Under the pieces are notes generated by a model. It did no database searches and was not told where the DNA came from. It saw only the letters and a program-made list of their open reading frames with translations. A program made the position numbers and the translations under genes. A DNA stretch of 64,000 bases from Lucinisca nassula (lineage: Eukaryota; Mollusca; Bivalvia; Lucinida; Lucinidae): assembly GCA_963580285.1 (NCBI GenBank), contig OY757017.1, positions 114,291,527-114,355,526 of the forward strand, in the 5' to 3' direction. Shown here piece after piece: positions 54,851 through 63,700 of this stretch (the first letter of the stretch is position 1; the number at the start of each line of letters is the position of its first letter).

Positions 54851-56521
54851 CAGTATAAGAAAGGAAAAGATACGGAGATGAAATGACATCTCAAGACCTG
54901 TCGCCCGATGAAACCGATAGGGTTTATAGAGGCCGTCTCGCACCGCTTTGCCTTGGCAGCCTTAGAACCTTTCCAGTATGAGGTCGTTTCAGCTCTGCGC
55001 AGCCTCATCTATTTCTTCAATCCCCTATGAGCGGGGGCGGCTGAAGTGACGGTGACCATCGGAATTCATAAAAGTTAATACCTGGGTAAGTGTTGAAAAA
55101 CAATTAATGCGGCTAATTTAACGACCCGTAACGCGATAAAACTGGCATAAACCCATTTAAATCGAATGAGTTTCTTAGACGAGTGAAGACAATTCAAAGG
55201 GCGAAATGGGGCGAATGTTTTTCTCATTAAATTTCATCTGCGACGGAGAGAATTTTCCGTCTTTCAATGGCGATGTATATAAATAAACTAGTCGAAGTTA
55301 GAAAAAAAAAAACAGCGTATAAATAGGCTTGAAATGGTGTCGAATTTAATGAGTCAGCGCTGTAACGCGATAAAAACTGACCAAAGCCATTTAAGCCGAA
55401 TGAGTTCTTCCTTCTTAGATGAGTGGAATCGACAGGTAGTCGAAAAATGGCATTTACTGCCACGCCTTTGCAGATATTTTGATAAAACTTTGATAGAAAT
55501 GTACCATCTACGATGCGATTTTAGGCCTCTTGCCGATTTTCACGTAAAAGTCATGATTCAAGACATTCCCGAATAATAGCCCGTACCGTTTGCCTAGGGT
55601 CGTGTCATCAGGATCTCGTTCCATTTATAGGATGTTAGGCTTGAAATGGCGAGTGTTCGTAATGAGTGCGGAATGGGCGAATGTTTTACTCATTATAGAT
55701 CCACGTTGGTCTAATCCATGTATAACAATGGACTCTCCATGACTAATAAGTACGGAGTGTTCCAGTTTCCGATAGTTAGTGGTGAAGACCTACACCGGTC
55801 TGAAAGGTCATCTAGGGTCAGCTGACGTATTAAACGAAGAGTTTAGCCATTCTGCAATCATTTAGTGACGAGGCAGCAAAGAGAGAAGGCAAAATAATGC
55901 GAGTTATTATTTTAATTGTCGTCTGCTAAATATTTTGACATCTAATTTAGTCAAAAGAAGAAGAAGGGCTCGAGCTTCACCGCTCCTATCCGGTTCGTTA
56001 TGGCTCGGATCGAGGTAAAATGGCTTCAAAACAGGAAGCCTACTCGCTTACGAGAGGGGACCAGAATGAGATTCCGGAGATCTAGAGTGATTGTCGAAGG
56101 GCTGGACAGCATGTGGGATACGGATCTGATGGATATGGTGTCTCTGTCTAAACAGTCACCCGGCGGCCACCTTGGCCTACAAAGGGGACCCCCGCAAGGT
56201 CATCCGACTTCCTTCAGAAATTCTACCGATCGATCAGTCCCGATCGGTGTATGTTCGATAATCCGTAAAAAGGGGTCACCCCTCCACCTTGAAGATGAGT
56301 CTGTATATATAGAAGACCCCCGTGCCCTAGGACGTGACGCCACCTTCCCGTGGTCTAGGGCGTTTCTACTAAACGCGTCACCTCATCCTGCTTATGGCGG
56401 CCATCTTGGTCTCAACTCCGCATCGAGAGCGACCCCCGCGAGGTCAACCCGGGTCAAAATGGCGACCATCTTGTCGACCGTCTTGTGACGTCATTGGGGC
56501 CCAAGAGCCCGGTATACTACT
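54702..56521. repeat. Right inverted-repeat arm of the 6.3-kb element
   Basis: Reverse complement of 50200-52018. Contains TGACGTCA at 56486-56493 and the mirrored SINE-A remnant (54874-55044). Confidence 0.85.
56000..56488 (+). CDS. Hypothetical 162-residue ORF in the right arm
   Basis: ATG at 56000 in good context (gttATGg). It is the mirrored partner of 50233-50721, differing at four residues (G/E, S/P, T/S, A/T). No domain recognised; the stop lies 33 bp from the element end. Having the same open frame in both arms is expected if the arms are homogenised, so it is not independent evidence of selection. Confidence 0.35.
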   Translation: MARIEVKWLQNRKPTRLREGTRMRFRRSRVIVEGLDSMWDTDLMDMVSLSKQSPGGHLGLQRGPPQGHPTSFRNSTDRSVPIGVCSIIRKKGSPLHLEDESVYIEDPRALGRDATFPWSRAFLLNASPHPAYGGHLGLNSASRATPARSTRVKMATILSTVL

Positions 56522-56548
56522 TCCCAGTTTAACTATATAAAAGGGGTG

Positions 56549-56880
56549 ACCGGCCCCGATAGCTCAGTTGGTAGAGTGTCCGCTCCGGGGAACGGGAGGT
56601 CACGGGTTCGATCCCGGGCCGCGACATACCAAAGTCGTTAAAAATGGTACTAGCTGCTCCTCGCTTGGCACTCAGATTTAAGGGGTAGAGCTAGGACTGG
56701 TTGACCCAGTGTCAGGATAATGTGACTGGGTGTGGTATCATGTTATGTGTCTGGGACATGATACTTCAGTAAGGTAGCACTATAAAAGTGAGCATTGAGC
56801 TCCCTGTCGCAACCAGACACCGTCGTGATATGACTGAAAAATTGTTGAACGCGACGTTAAACCCGAATTCACACCCACAC
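56549..56880 (+). mobile_element. SINE-B: tRNA-derived V-SINE-like, 12-bp TSD
   Basis: Perfect duplication ATAAAAGGGGTG at 56537-56548 and 56881-56892. The head has an A-box-like TAGCTCAGTTGGTAGAG and a B box GGTTCGATCCC in a tRNA-like 73-nt segment. The body has 'gcactcagatttaagggg' and 'gtcgcaaccagacaccgtcg'. The 3' end 'gttgaacgcgacgttaaacc' resembles the SINE-A terminus. Molluscan V-SINEs such as RUDI have this plan; identity is not proven. Confidence 0.8.
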
Positions 56881-56929
56881 ATAAAAGGGGTGGGGGGGAG
56901 CAAAATTATATAGGCGTGGTTTCGTGCTA

Positions 56930-57178
56930 ACTTGTAACATCTGCTTTGTCGCGGCTTAGCTGAAAAAATGCTTCAACCAAATGTCAGCCACATCATTATT
57001 CTCAATGAACTGTCGTTCGTGACGAAATACAAAGGAACAGTCTACAGACATGATCATTTTTGTAAAGGAACGGAATTGCTGAAGTCGTCTTAAACAAAAG
57101 CTATACAAAAACATTTAAAACGAAGCTTTCTTTGTTCAGACCAATTTGCAACGCCGCTTTCTGTAACCGTAGGCTAAG
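56930..57178. other. Spacer, no gene seen
   Basis: No ORF or shared repeat recognised. Confidence 0.4.
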
Positions 57179-57180
57179 TA

Positions 57181-57387
57181 CAGTAAAAATGCTGCTATTA
57201 AGACCATCTAAAATTCAACTTATTCCGCTTTAAAAAGTTTATTCGGTAAGTTGCAGTTATTCTTACATTGTTTTCTTATGAATACCGTGTCCTCTGGTCA
57301 GAGACCACCTTTGGGACTGTTCAAAAGTGGTCTTAAAGACCACTTTTGAACAGCCCCAAAGGTGGTCTTAATATAGGATATTTACTG
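57181..57387. mobile_element. M3 MITE (TA-flanked, mariner-like), copy 1
   Basis: Left end CAGTAAAAATGCTGCTATT after TA (57179-57180). Right end 'cttaatataggatatttactg'. It includes a long hairpin 'ggtcagagaccacctttggg' / 'cccaaaggtggtc'. It shares structure with 60649-60857. Confidence 0.65.
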
Positions 57388-57839
57388 CATTGAGTATGAC
57401 GATGCAGAAAATTAGATCTTTGGCATTGTAACGCTCTTATGCTGTTTCAGTAACGCTTATGCACCGGCAGGACGGCGATGGCCACTAGTTTGGTTTACTG
57501 CTGGAATGCAGAGCCACTGGCCTTCAGTTTTGAAGATTCCTACTCGTGAAAGGTGCACTATGTCAGACGGATGTGTTATCGAAATACAGACATTGAGGGC
57601 TGTTACAATTTATACGTGTGTGTTGCTGTCGATAGTAATCGTTTAAGGTTATGATACTGGCAGGCTGATATTGATGTTGTCCAAAAGGCCATTTCTGACC
57701 AATAAAGTTAAACCGCGCGCACGTTAACTCATATAAGATACATAGACTTCCCTCTTAAGAATAGACTCCATTCGTATTTGTCTTTTTTATGAAAAAGTGC
57801 ATATTGATTGACAAGATAACCATTACAGGGTCATAAAAA

Positions 57840-58340
57840 ATAATAAACTAGAAAATTGTAGCTATTTTGGTCGGGAGTCACCTAGGCAACATTCCTGTGA
57901 AGTTTAATTCAAATTGGCCCAAGGGTTTAGGAGGAGTTCGCGTTTGAGGCAAATTAACGATTTTTTTTTTTTTTTTTTTTAGCTCTAACGGCCATTTTGC
58001 TCATCGGAGCGGTACCGTTTTAGCATTTTTGGTTGAGAGTCACCTAAGCAACATTTCTTTGAAGTTTGAATGAAATTGGCCCAAGTGTACAGGGGGAGTT
58101 GGCGTTTAAAGATTTTTCTATTTTAAGCGCTGGCAGCCATGTTGATCATCAGAGCGGAACGATTTTATCTATTTTGGTAGGGAGCCACCGAGGCAACATT
58201 CTTGTGAAGTTTGAATGAAATTGGCCCAAGGGTTTAGGAGGAGTTCACATTTAAAGCAAATTGTTGACGACGCACGACGAACATTCACTGATCACAATAC
58301 CTCACCATGAGCACTCCGTGCTTAGGTGAGCTGATTAAAA
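57840..58340. repeat. Pearl-like array with terminal hairpin
   Basis: Three units with 'ggcaacatt', 'tgtgaagtttgaatgaaatt' and 'ggcccaagggtttaggagga' at about 57885, 58046 and 58192. It ends 'gatcacaatacctcaccatg', 'agcactccgtgct', 'taggtgagct', an end seen reversed near 34485. A T-run lies at 57961-57980. Confidence 0.6.
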
Positions 58341-58543
58341 AATATCACAACGTTTCACATGCATTATGTCACACAGATGTGTTGTCGTAATGATATGTTC
58401 TGTGACAAGCAATCCTTTGGAAGCAAGGACTACAACACAGAACTGATAACCATTGAGTGTACAATATGTTCTATAAAAGGGTTATCCTTTGGAAGCAAGG
58501 AATACACCACAGAACTGAAAAATATGGAGGTTATATGTTTTCT

Positions 58544-58589
58544 GGGCCAGACTAGCTAGTTTCGGCCAATTAGGTCTCATCAGTGACCC
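58544..58589 (-). ncRNA. Type I hammerhead ribozyme, unit 1
   Basis: Minus-strand order: GGGUCA (stem I), CUGAUGA, stem II GACC/GGCC with one mismatch and loop UAAUU, GAAA, short stem III CUAGCUAG, GUC cleavage triplet, UGGCCC (stem I partner). Predicted cleavage is between 58550 and 58549. Confidence 0.8.
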
Positions 58590-58804
58590 TCAAATATTTC
58601 CAAACTTCCACAATGGAATCAATGATCCCAAAGGACAAGAAAATATAATCTACATTATGATGTAGGGCAGGGAGACGTTTTACCGCCGCCACACATTCCC
58701 ACACACCAGCTGTAGTAAAGTTAAATATGTTCTATAATAGGGTTATCCTTTGGAAGCAAGGAATACACCACAGAACTGAAAAATATGGAGGTTATATGTT
58801 TTCT

Positions 58805-58850
58805 GGGCCAGACTAGCTAGTTTCGGCCAATTAGGCCTCCTCAGTGACCC
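58805..58850 (-). ncRNA. Hammerhead ribozyme, unit 2, core mutated
   Basis: Same as unit 3 with perfect stems, but the conserved box reads CUGAGGA instead of CUGAUGA, which should abolish or strongly reduce cleavage. Confidence 0.75.
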
Positions 58851-59057
58851 TCAGATATTTCCAAAATGGAATCAATGATCCCAAAGGACAAGAAAATATA
58901 ATCTACACTATGATGTAGGGCAGGGAGACGTTTTACCGCCGCCAAACATTCCCACACACCAGCTGTAGTAAAGTTAAATATGTTCTATAAAAGGGTTATC
59001 CTTTGGAAGCAAGGAATACACCACAGAACCGAAAAATATGGAGGTTATATATTTTCT

Positions 59058-59103
59058 GGGCCAGACTAGCTAGTTTCGGCCAATTAGGCCTCATCAGTGA
59101 CCC
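59058..59103 (-). ncRNA. Type I hammerhead ribozyme, unit 3, intact
   Basis: All conserved elements are present: stem I GGGUCA with UGGCCC (one G-U pair), CUGAUGA, stem II GGCC-UAAUU-GGCC, GAAA, self-complementary CUAGCUAG as a minimal stem III, and GUC. Predicted cleavage is between 59064 and 59063. Such short stem III is typical of satellite hammerheads that act best as dimers. Confidence 0.85.
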
Positions 59104-59489
59104 TCAGATATTTCCAAAATTCCACAACGGAATCATGATCCCAAAGGACAAGAAAATATAATCTACACTATGATGTAGGGCAGGGAGACGTTTTACCGCC
59201 GCCACACATTCCCACACACCACAAGTTTTGCTTCTGGGTCAGATAAGCTTCATTGTAGTTCCGGCTAAATAAGGCCTCAACTGTGACCCTAAAATATTTT
59301 CAAAATTCCACAGTGGACTCTATTATTCCAAAGGACCTGAATATATAACCCACACTATGAAGAATTACAGGGAGCCTTTTACCGTCGCCACACATTCCCC
59401 TAAAAGCAGCTGTGGTGGCGTTAAATGCTCTATAAAAATGTGACAGCAAGGACTGCAAACACAGAACTGAAAACCGTGCCCCACCACAG

Positions 59490-59562
59490 TATTTATGTTT
59501 TACTGACCGTTCCAAGGTGGGGTTTCTGTTGAGGTTTATTATTGCCATTCTTTGTCTTTGCA
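59490..59562 (+). mobile_element. RT-element tail fragment
   Basis: 'tactgaccgttccaaggtgg' to 'tgtctttgcatttgtgtat'; 3' truncated and joined directly to a SINE-A end. Confidence 0.5.
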
Positions 59563-59579
59563 TTTGTGTATTTTTTTAA

Positions 59580-59653
59580 TTTGGAAGCGACGCCTCCAAA
59601 ATGACCCAAATAGTGTTGATGGGGACGTTAAGCTTAAAAACAAACAAACAAAA
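59580..59653 (+). mobile_element. SINE-A 3' tail fragment
   Basis: 'ttggaagcgacgcctccaaa' to 'gttgatggggacgttaagct' plus (ACAA)n. Confidence 0.6.
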
Positions 59654-59655
59654 CA

Positions 59656-60135
59656 TCGATTCTAACACAGCGCGCCTATATAGGCAATGGAAAATAACTG
59701 TGTTTTATTCTGCAACAAATCTCAGCTCGGAAGAGCGTGACGAGTGACGTCATTAAAATTCCCAATTTATGACGTCACTAGTCGATTTCCTTGACGTTAG
59801 ACGGTGTAACGTCATTTTCTCGCATCGAAAACGTAAGAAAAGGATATAAATGCATGTGTTTCAGTCGATAATTTTAGCGGGATTTCTTCTAACAATGGCG
59901 AAAGGTTGTGAGATTTTGAAGGAAACAACAACATTATTGCCGATTTTCAGCGTGTTAGAATCGAAATAGATTAGCTCTTGTCTGTGATTTGTTGAGTAAT
60001 AAATCACAGTTTGTCGGTCAGTTGTAAGTAGACAAATCACGCGCGCTACGCGCTTGTGATTTGTCTACTTTACAACTGACCTCCAAACTGTGATTTATTA
60101 CTCAACAAATCACAGACAAGAGCTAATCTATTTCT
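59656..60135. mobile_element. P4-related palindrome element
   Basis: A body (59656-59966) between TCGATTCTAACAC and GTGTTAGAATCGAAATAG contains two perfect TGACGTCA sites (59745-59752, 59770-59777). It adjoins a near-perfect palindrome (59967-60135) with arms 'agctcttgtctgtgatttgt', 'tgagtaataaatcacagttt', 'gacaaatcac' around 'gcgcgctacgcgc'. It has the same plan and junction words as P4 at 27424-27809 with different body and palindrome sequence. Confidence 0.6.
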
Positions 60136-60338
60136 TAATTATGAAATAATGGGGTAAATAAGATTTAAAGACATCCACTGCCTAGAGATCTAACCTATCC
60201 GTAATAACACTGGACAATTCCATTTTCATTTCAGAGGTGGCGAAGAACACTGACCAGTCGCTGCGTGTAGCAGCGGCGTCTAATCTGGTACTAAACCGTT
60301 TACCAGTGACCCATTTTTGGACAGTAAGCATATACAGT

Positions 60339-60639
60339 TTTGTTTGTTTGATTTGTTGTTTAACGTCCCCGTGAACACTGCAAAGGTTATTTTGGAGACA
60401 TTGCTTCTAATTCTGTGGGACTTTTACCCGACATTGAGATGAAATGACGTCTCAAGCCCTGTCGCCCAATGAAAACAATAGGGTTTATAAGCATGGACGG
60501 TCCGCCTCGCACCGCGGTTCCTGGACAGGCTTAGATCCTCTAATCGGTTTACCAGTACTAGTGTGCGGGCCGGATTCAGCTCTGCGTGGAAGCATCATGC
60601 AGCCCATATATTTCTTCAAGCCCCTTTGGGCGGGGGCGC
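60339..60639 (-). mobile_element. SINE-A, full length, 13-bp TSD
   Basis: AAGCATATACAGT at 60326-60338 and 60640-60652. The insertion is into the left edge of the M3 MITE at 60649, so the duplication includes the MITE's first bases. Confidence 0.85.
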
Positions 60640-60648
60640 AAGCATATA

Positions 60649-60857
60649 CAGTAAAATTCCGCTATTAAGAACACCTAAAATTAAGACTAAGTCTTCCTTA
60701 AAAAGCTTATTTTGAAGGGTGCACTTAATCTTTCTTTGTTTTTTTTTCTGCCCACATAGTCCTCTGGTCAAGGACCACCTTTGGGGCTGTTCAAAAGTGG
60801 TCTTCTAGACCACTTTTGAACAGTCCCAAAGGTGGTCTTAATATAGGAATTTTACTG
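60649..60857. mobile_element. M3 MITE (TA-flanked, mariner-like), copy 2
   Basis: CAGTAAAATTCC at the left and GGAATTTTACTG at the right are perfect inverted repeats flanked by TA (60647-60648, 60858-60859). The internal hairpin 'ttcaaaagtggtcttctag' is mirrored. TA duplication indicates Tc1/mariner mobilisation. Confidence 0.8.
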
Positions 60858-60859
60858 TA

Positions 60860-61261
60860 TATTTCGAAGATACAATACAAACAGTTCCTGCAAGTACCAG
60901 AGAATGCTCCTAAATGACTGGTTCATTGACAGAAAAGTCGAAATTCCAAATTCAATATAATTTACCCGCCTACGCTCAGGAATAATCGACCCGACAGAGT
61001 TGTCAGTGCTTCGATTATATGATGCTGATAGCAGTTGCATGTCTCTGGACAGAATCCTTATGTGGGAGAGTTGAACTTTTTATTCCATGCTTTAACATTT
61101 AAATAAAAGGAACATTTATCGCTTGTAGTTCAATACGCGCTGTTTATGAAGGCCACTGTATCGATATTGTATCATTATTGGCTTTTTTTAGTGCATATTT
61201 TAGTGCAAAATTTATATCGATACGAGAAATGTTCATTTAATAATGTGTTAACAAGGTTAAG
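60860..61261. other. Spacer, no gene seen
   Basis: No repeat or recognisable ORF. Confidence 0.4.
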
Positions 61262-61454
61262 TAAACAAGAGGGCCATGATGGCCCTGGATCGCTCACCTG
61301 ATCCATAGGGTAACAGTTAGGTCCTGGGGAGAGCCATTATTGGCCCCAGGGCTATAATTTGAATAATCTTGGAAGTGGTCTAAAAGGTGAAGCTTCATAC
61401 CAAATATCAACGACGGGAGTCTAGATTTTTAAAGGTTTTCTTTATATAGGTCTA

Positions 61455-61918
61455 CATATATAGGTCGAGTCCTCACCGTTGTCTCACCTCTGTGGTTCTT
61501 TGATTATTTGTGTTCACGGAGATGTTGCACTGATGAGTTAGGAGGCCTTCATGCGGACTGAACAAATTATTTGTCTAAATCGCGACGGAAGTAAGGACGA
61601 GGATTGTGGCCACGTAAAATCGATTTAAGCCCCCCCCCCCCCCCCCCCCCCAGTGGAAATATTTCCACTGTCCGTTCCAAGGCGGTTCTTCTGTGGCGAT
61701 TTATGTATGTTGTTGTTTGTTACTTAGTGTGTGTATCACTTATGTATTTTCATTTTGGATGGCCATATGGCCATTTTGTGGGAAAGTAACTGTCCTTATG
61801 GCCTTCCTTTGTTTAGGTTTCCATTATGGTCTGGTCGCTTAATGTTTGTGTTTCTTTCCCTTTGGTGTCTTTGATAGTTAGAGTAAGTTAATTGTATCGA
61901 TTCCTGATCTTTGTTTTA
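61455..61918 (+). mobile_element. RT-element 3' untranslated region, solo copy in the array
   Basis: 'gtcgagtcctcaccgttgtc' to 'tcctgatctttgttttattc' is collinear and highly similar to the 3' region of the full elements. A C-run at 61629-61650 corresponds to the G-run of copy 1. It falls between units 1 and 2. Confidence 0.75.
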
Positions 61919-63348
61919 TTCTACTACATAAAACCTGCGGCCCCGGGGCGGGGCCATTTTTGGGCCCAGGGCTATAATTTAAATAATCTTAGTAGAAATC
62001 CACAAGACAAAAATTCATACCAAATATCAAAGACCCAGGCCTTCTTGTTTCAGATGAAGATTTTCAAAGGTTTTCCCAATATAAGTCTATGTAAAACATG
62101 GGGCCCCGGGTGGGCCCATTTTTGGTCCGATGGCTATAATTTAAATAATATTGGTAGAGGTCCACTACATGAAGCTTCATACCAAAAATCAAGGACTTTG
62201 GTCTTCTGGTTTCAGACAAGAACATTTTCAAAGGTTTTCCCTGTTATGTAAAACCAGTGGGCATCAAAGTGGACCCATATTTGGACCCAGGGCTATAATT
62301 TGAACCATCTTGGTAAATATCAAAGACCTGAGCCTTCTTGTTTCAGCCAAGAAGATTTTTAAAGGTTTTCCCTTTATAAGTCTATGTAAAACCAGTGGGT
62401 CCAGGGCGGAGCCATTTTGGGCCCTTGGGCTACAATTTGATCATTCTTGGTCGAGGCCCACTAGACAAATCATCATACCAAATATCAAAGAACTGTATAA
62501 AGATTTTCCTTATATATGTCAATGTCAAACCAGTGGGCCCTGGGCCTTGCGGTTTCAGAGAAGAAGATTTTCCCTATATAAGTTTCCACAAAACCAAAAG
62601 GCCCCGGAGCGGGGTCATTTTGGCCCTAGGGCTATAATTTGAACAATCTTGATAGAGGTCACTAGATGAAGCTTCACATCCAATAACACAGACCTGGACT
62701 CTGCGATTTCGGAGAAGAAAATTTTTATTTTTTAATTTTCCCTATATAAGTCAATATAAAACCAAAGGGCCCCGGGGCGGGGGCATTTTTGGCCCAAGGG
62801 CTATTATTTGAACACCCTAGGTAGAGGTCCACTAGATGAAGCTACACAACAAATATCAAAGACCTGGGCCTTGCGGTTTAAAAGAAGATTTTGTTTAAAG
62901 ATTTTCCTATATAAGTCAATGTAAAACCAGAGGGTCAGGGGCCGGGGCACCTTTGGCTATAGGGCTATAATTTAAACAATCCTGAAAGAGGTCCATTAGA
63001 TGAAGCTTCATACCAAATGTCAAAGACCTGAACTTTGCGGTTTCAGAGAAGAAGATTTTTAAAGACTCCCTATTTGAGTCTATGTAAAACCAAAGGGCCA
63101 CGGGGCGGAGCCATTTCAGCCCCAGGGCTATAAATTGAACAGTCTTGGTAGGCGTCACTAGATGAAGCTTCAGACCCAATATAAAAGACCTGGGCCATGC
63201 GGTTTTAGAGAAGATGTTTTTTTTTAAGTTTTCCTATATAAGTCAATGTAAAAGCAGTGGGCCCCAAGGAAGGGGCCATTTTTGGCTCCAGGGCTGTAAG
63301 TTAAATAATCTTGGTAGAGGTCACTAGATGAAGCTTCACACCCAATAT

Positions 63349-63646
63349 TTGGCCCCCGTTCATCAGGGCTTGAAGAAACAGACGGGTTGCATGATGCTTC
63401 CATGCAGAGCTGATACCGACCTGCACACGAGTACTGGTAAACAGCTTGGAAGATCTAGCCTGCCGTGGCAAAACGGAGCGAGTCGACCCGTCCATGCTTA
63501 TAGACCTTATTGGTTTCAATGGGCGGCGGGGCTTGGGATGTGATTTCATCTCAGTGTTGGGTAAAAGTCCCACAAAATTGGAAGCAGCGTCTCCAAAGTG
63601 ACCTTTACAGTGTTGATGGGGACGTTGAACCTCAAATCAAACAAAA
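63349..63646 (+). mobile_element. SINE-A, full length, 12-bp TSD, in the array
   Basis: CACACCCAATAT at 63337-63348 and 63647-63658; it splits one array unit at 'cccaatat / caaagaccc'. Confidence 0.85.
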
Positions 63647-63700
63647 CACACCCAATATCAAAGACCCGGGTCTTGCGGTTTTAGAGAAGAAGGTTTTCTT

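Larger units (their letters stand above)
50200..56521. mobile_element. 6,322-bp long-inverted-repeat element, 6-bp TSD
   Basis: It starts AGTAGTATACCGGGCTC and ends GAGCCCGGTATACTACT, flanked by TCCCAG at 50194-50199 and 56522-56527 inside an M1 MITE. The arms 50200-52018 and 54702-56521 (about 1.82 kb each) are reverse complements at roughly 97-98% by eye. The centre (52019-54701) is GGT/GGA repeat plus tandem and SINE fragments. No transposase, polymerase or integrase is seen. A 6-bp TSD, 5'-AG ends and long TIRs fit a non-autonomous Polinton/Maverick derivative; other long-TIR elements remain possible. Confidence 0.75.
49722..56929. mobile_element. M1 MITE host with three nested insertions
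   Basis: M1 pieces are 49722-49830 (left arm and half core), 50150-50199 ('aatgtatatccctgtaaatc'), 56522-56548 ('tcccagtttaactatataaa') and 56881-56929 (ending TATAGGCGTGGTTTCGTGC). The gaps are a SINE-A, the 6,322-bp long-inverted-repeat element and SINE-B. Confidence 0.65.
58415..59440 (-). repeat. Retrozyme-like tandem array with hammerhead ribozymes
   Basis: Three good units of 253-261 bp and one decayed unit share 'cctttggaagcaaggaatac', 'atatggaggttatatgtttt', 'caatgatcccaaaggacaag', 'tgatgtagggcagggagacg' and 'ttttaccgccgcca'. Each carries a minus-strand hammerhead motif. Tandem head-to-tail repeats of this size with type I hammerheads are the hallmark of metazoan retrozymes, whose transcripts self-cleave and circularise. 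No ORF of significance is present. Confidence 0.8.
61262..63700. repeat. Pearl-like tandem array, unit about 163 bp, about ten units
   Basis: It opens 'acaagagggccatgatggcc' and 'cgctcacctgat'. Units are marked by 'gggctataatttgaac' near 61351, 61971, 62132, 62292, 62428, 62631, 62800, 62963, 63127 and 63291, mostly 160-169 bp apart. They also share 'ccactagatgaagcttcata', 'ccaaatatcaaagacctggg' and 'ttttccctatataagtc'. ORFs of 80-119 codons are repeat-derived. Two retroposed insertions interrupt it. Confidence 0.75.

Noticed and set aside
58805..58850. Treating the unit 2 hammerhead as active
   Set aside because: The invariant CUGAUGA box is changed to CUGAGGA.
60444..60668. 74-codon ORF and similar ones at 5601-5870, 11138, 63301
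   Set aside because: They lie within SINE-A or retroelement tails and are conserved only because the repeats are.
62310..62642. ORFs of 80-119 codons at 61.9-62.7 kb
   Set aside because: They are readings of the 163-bp tandem unit in different frames.
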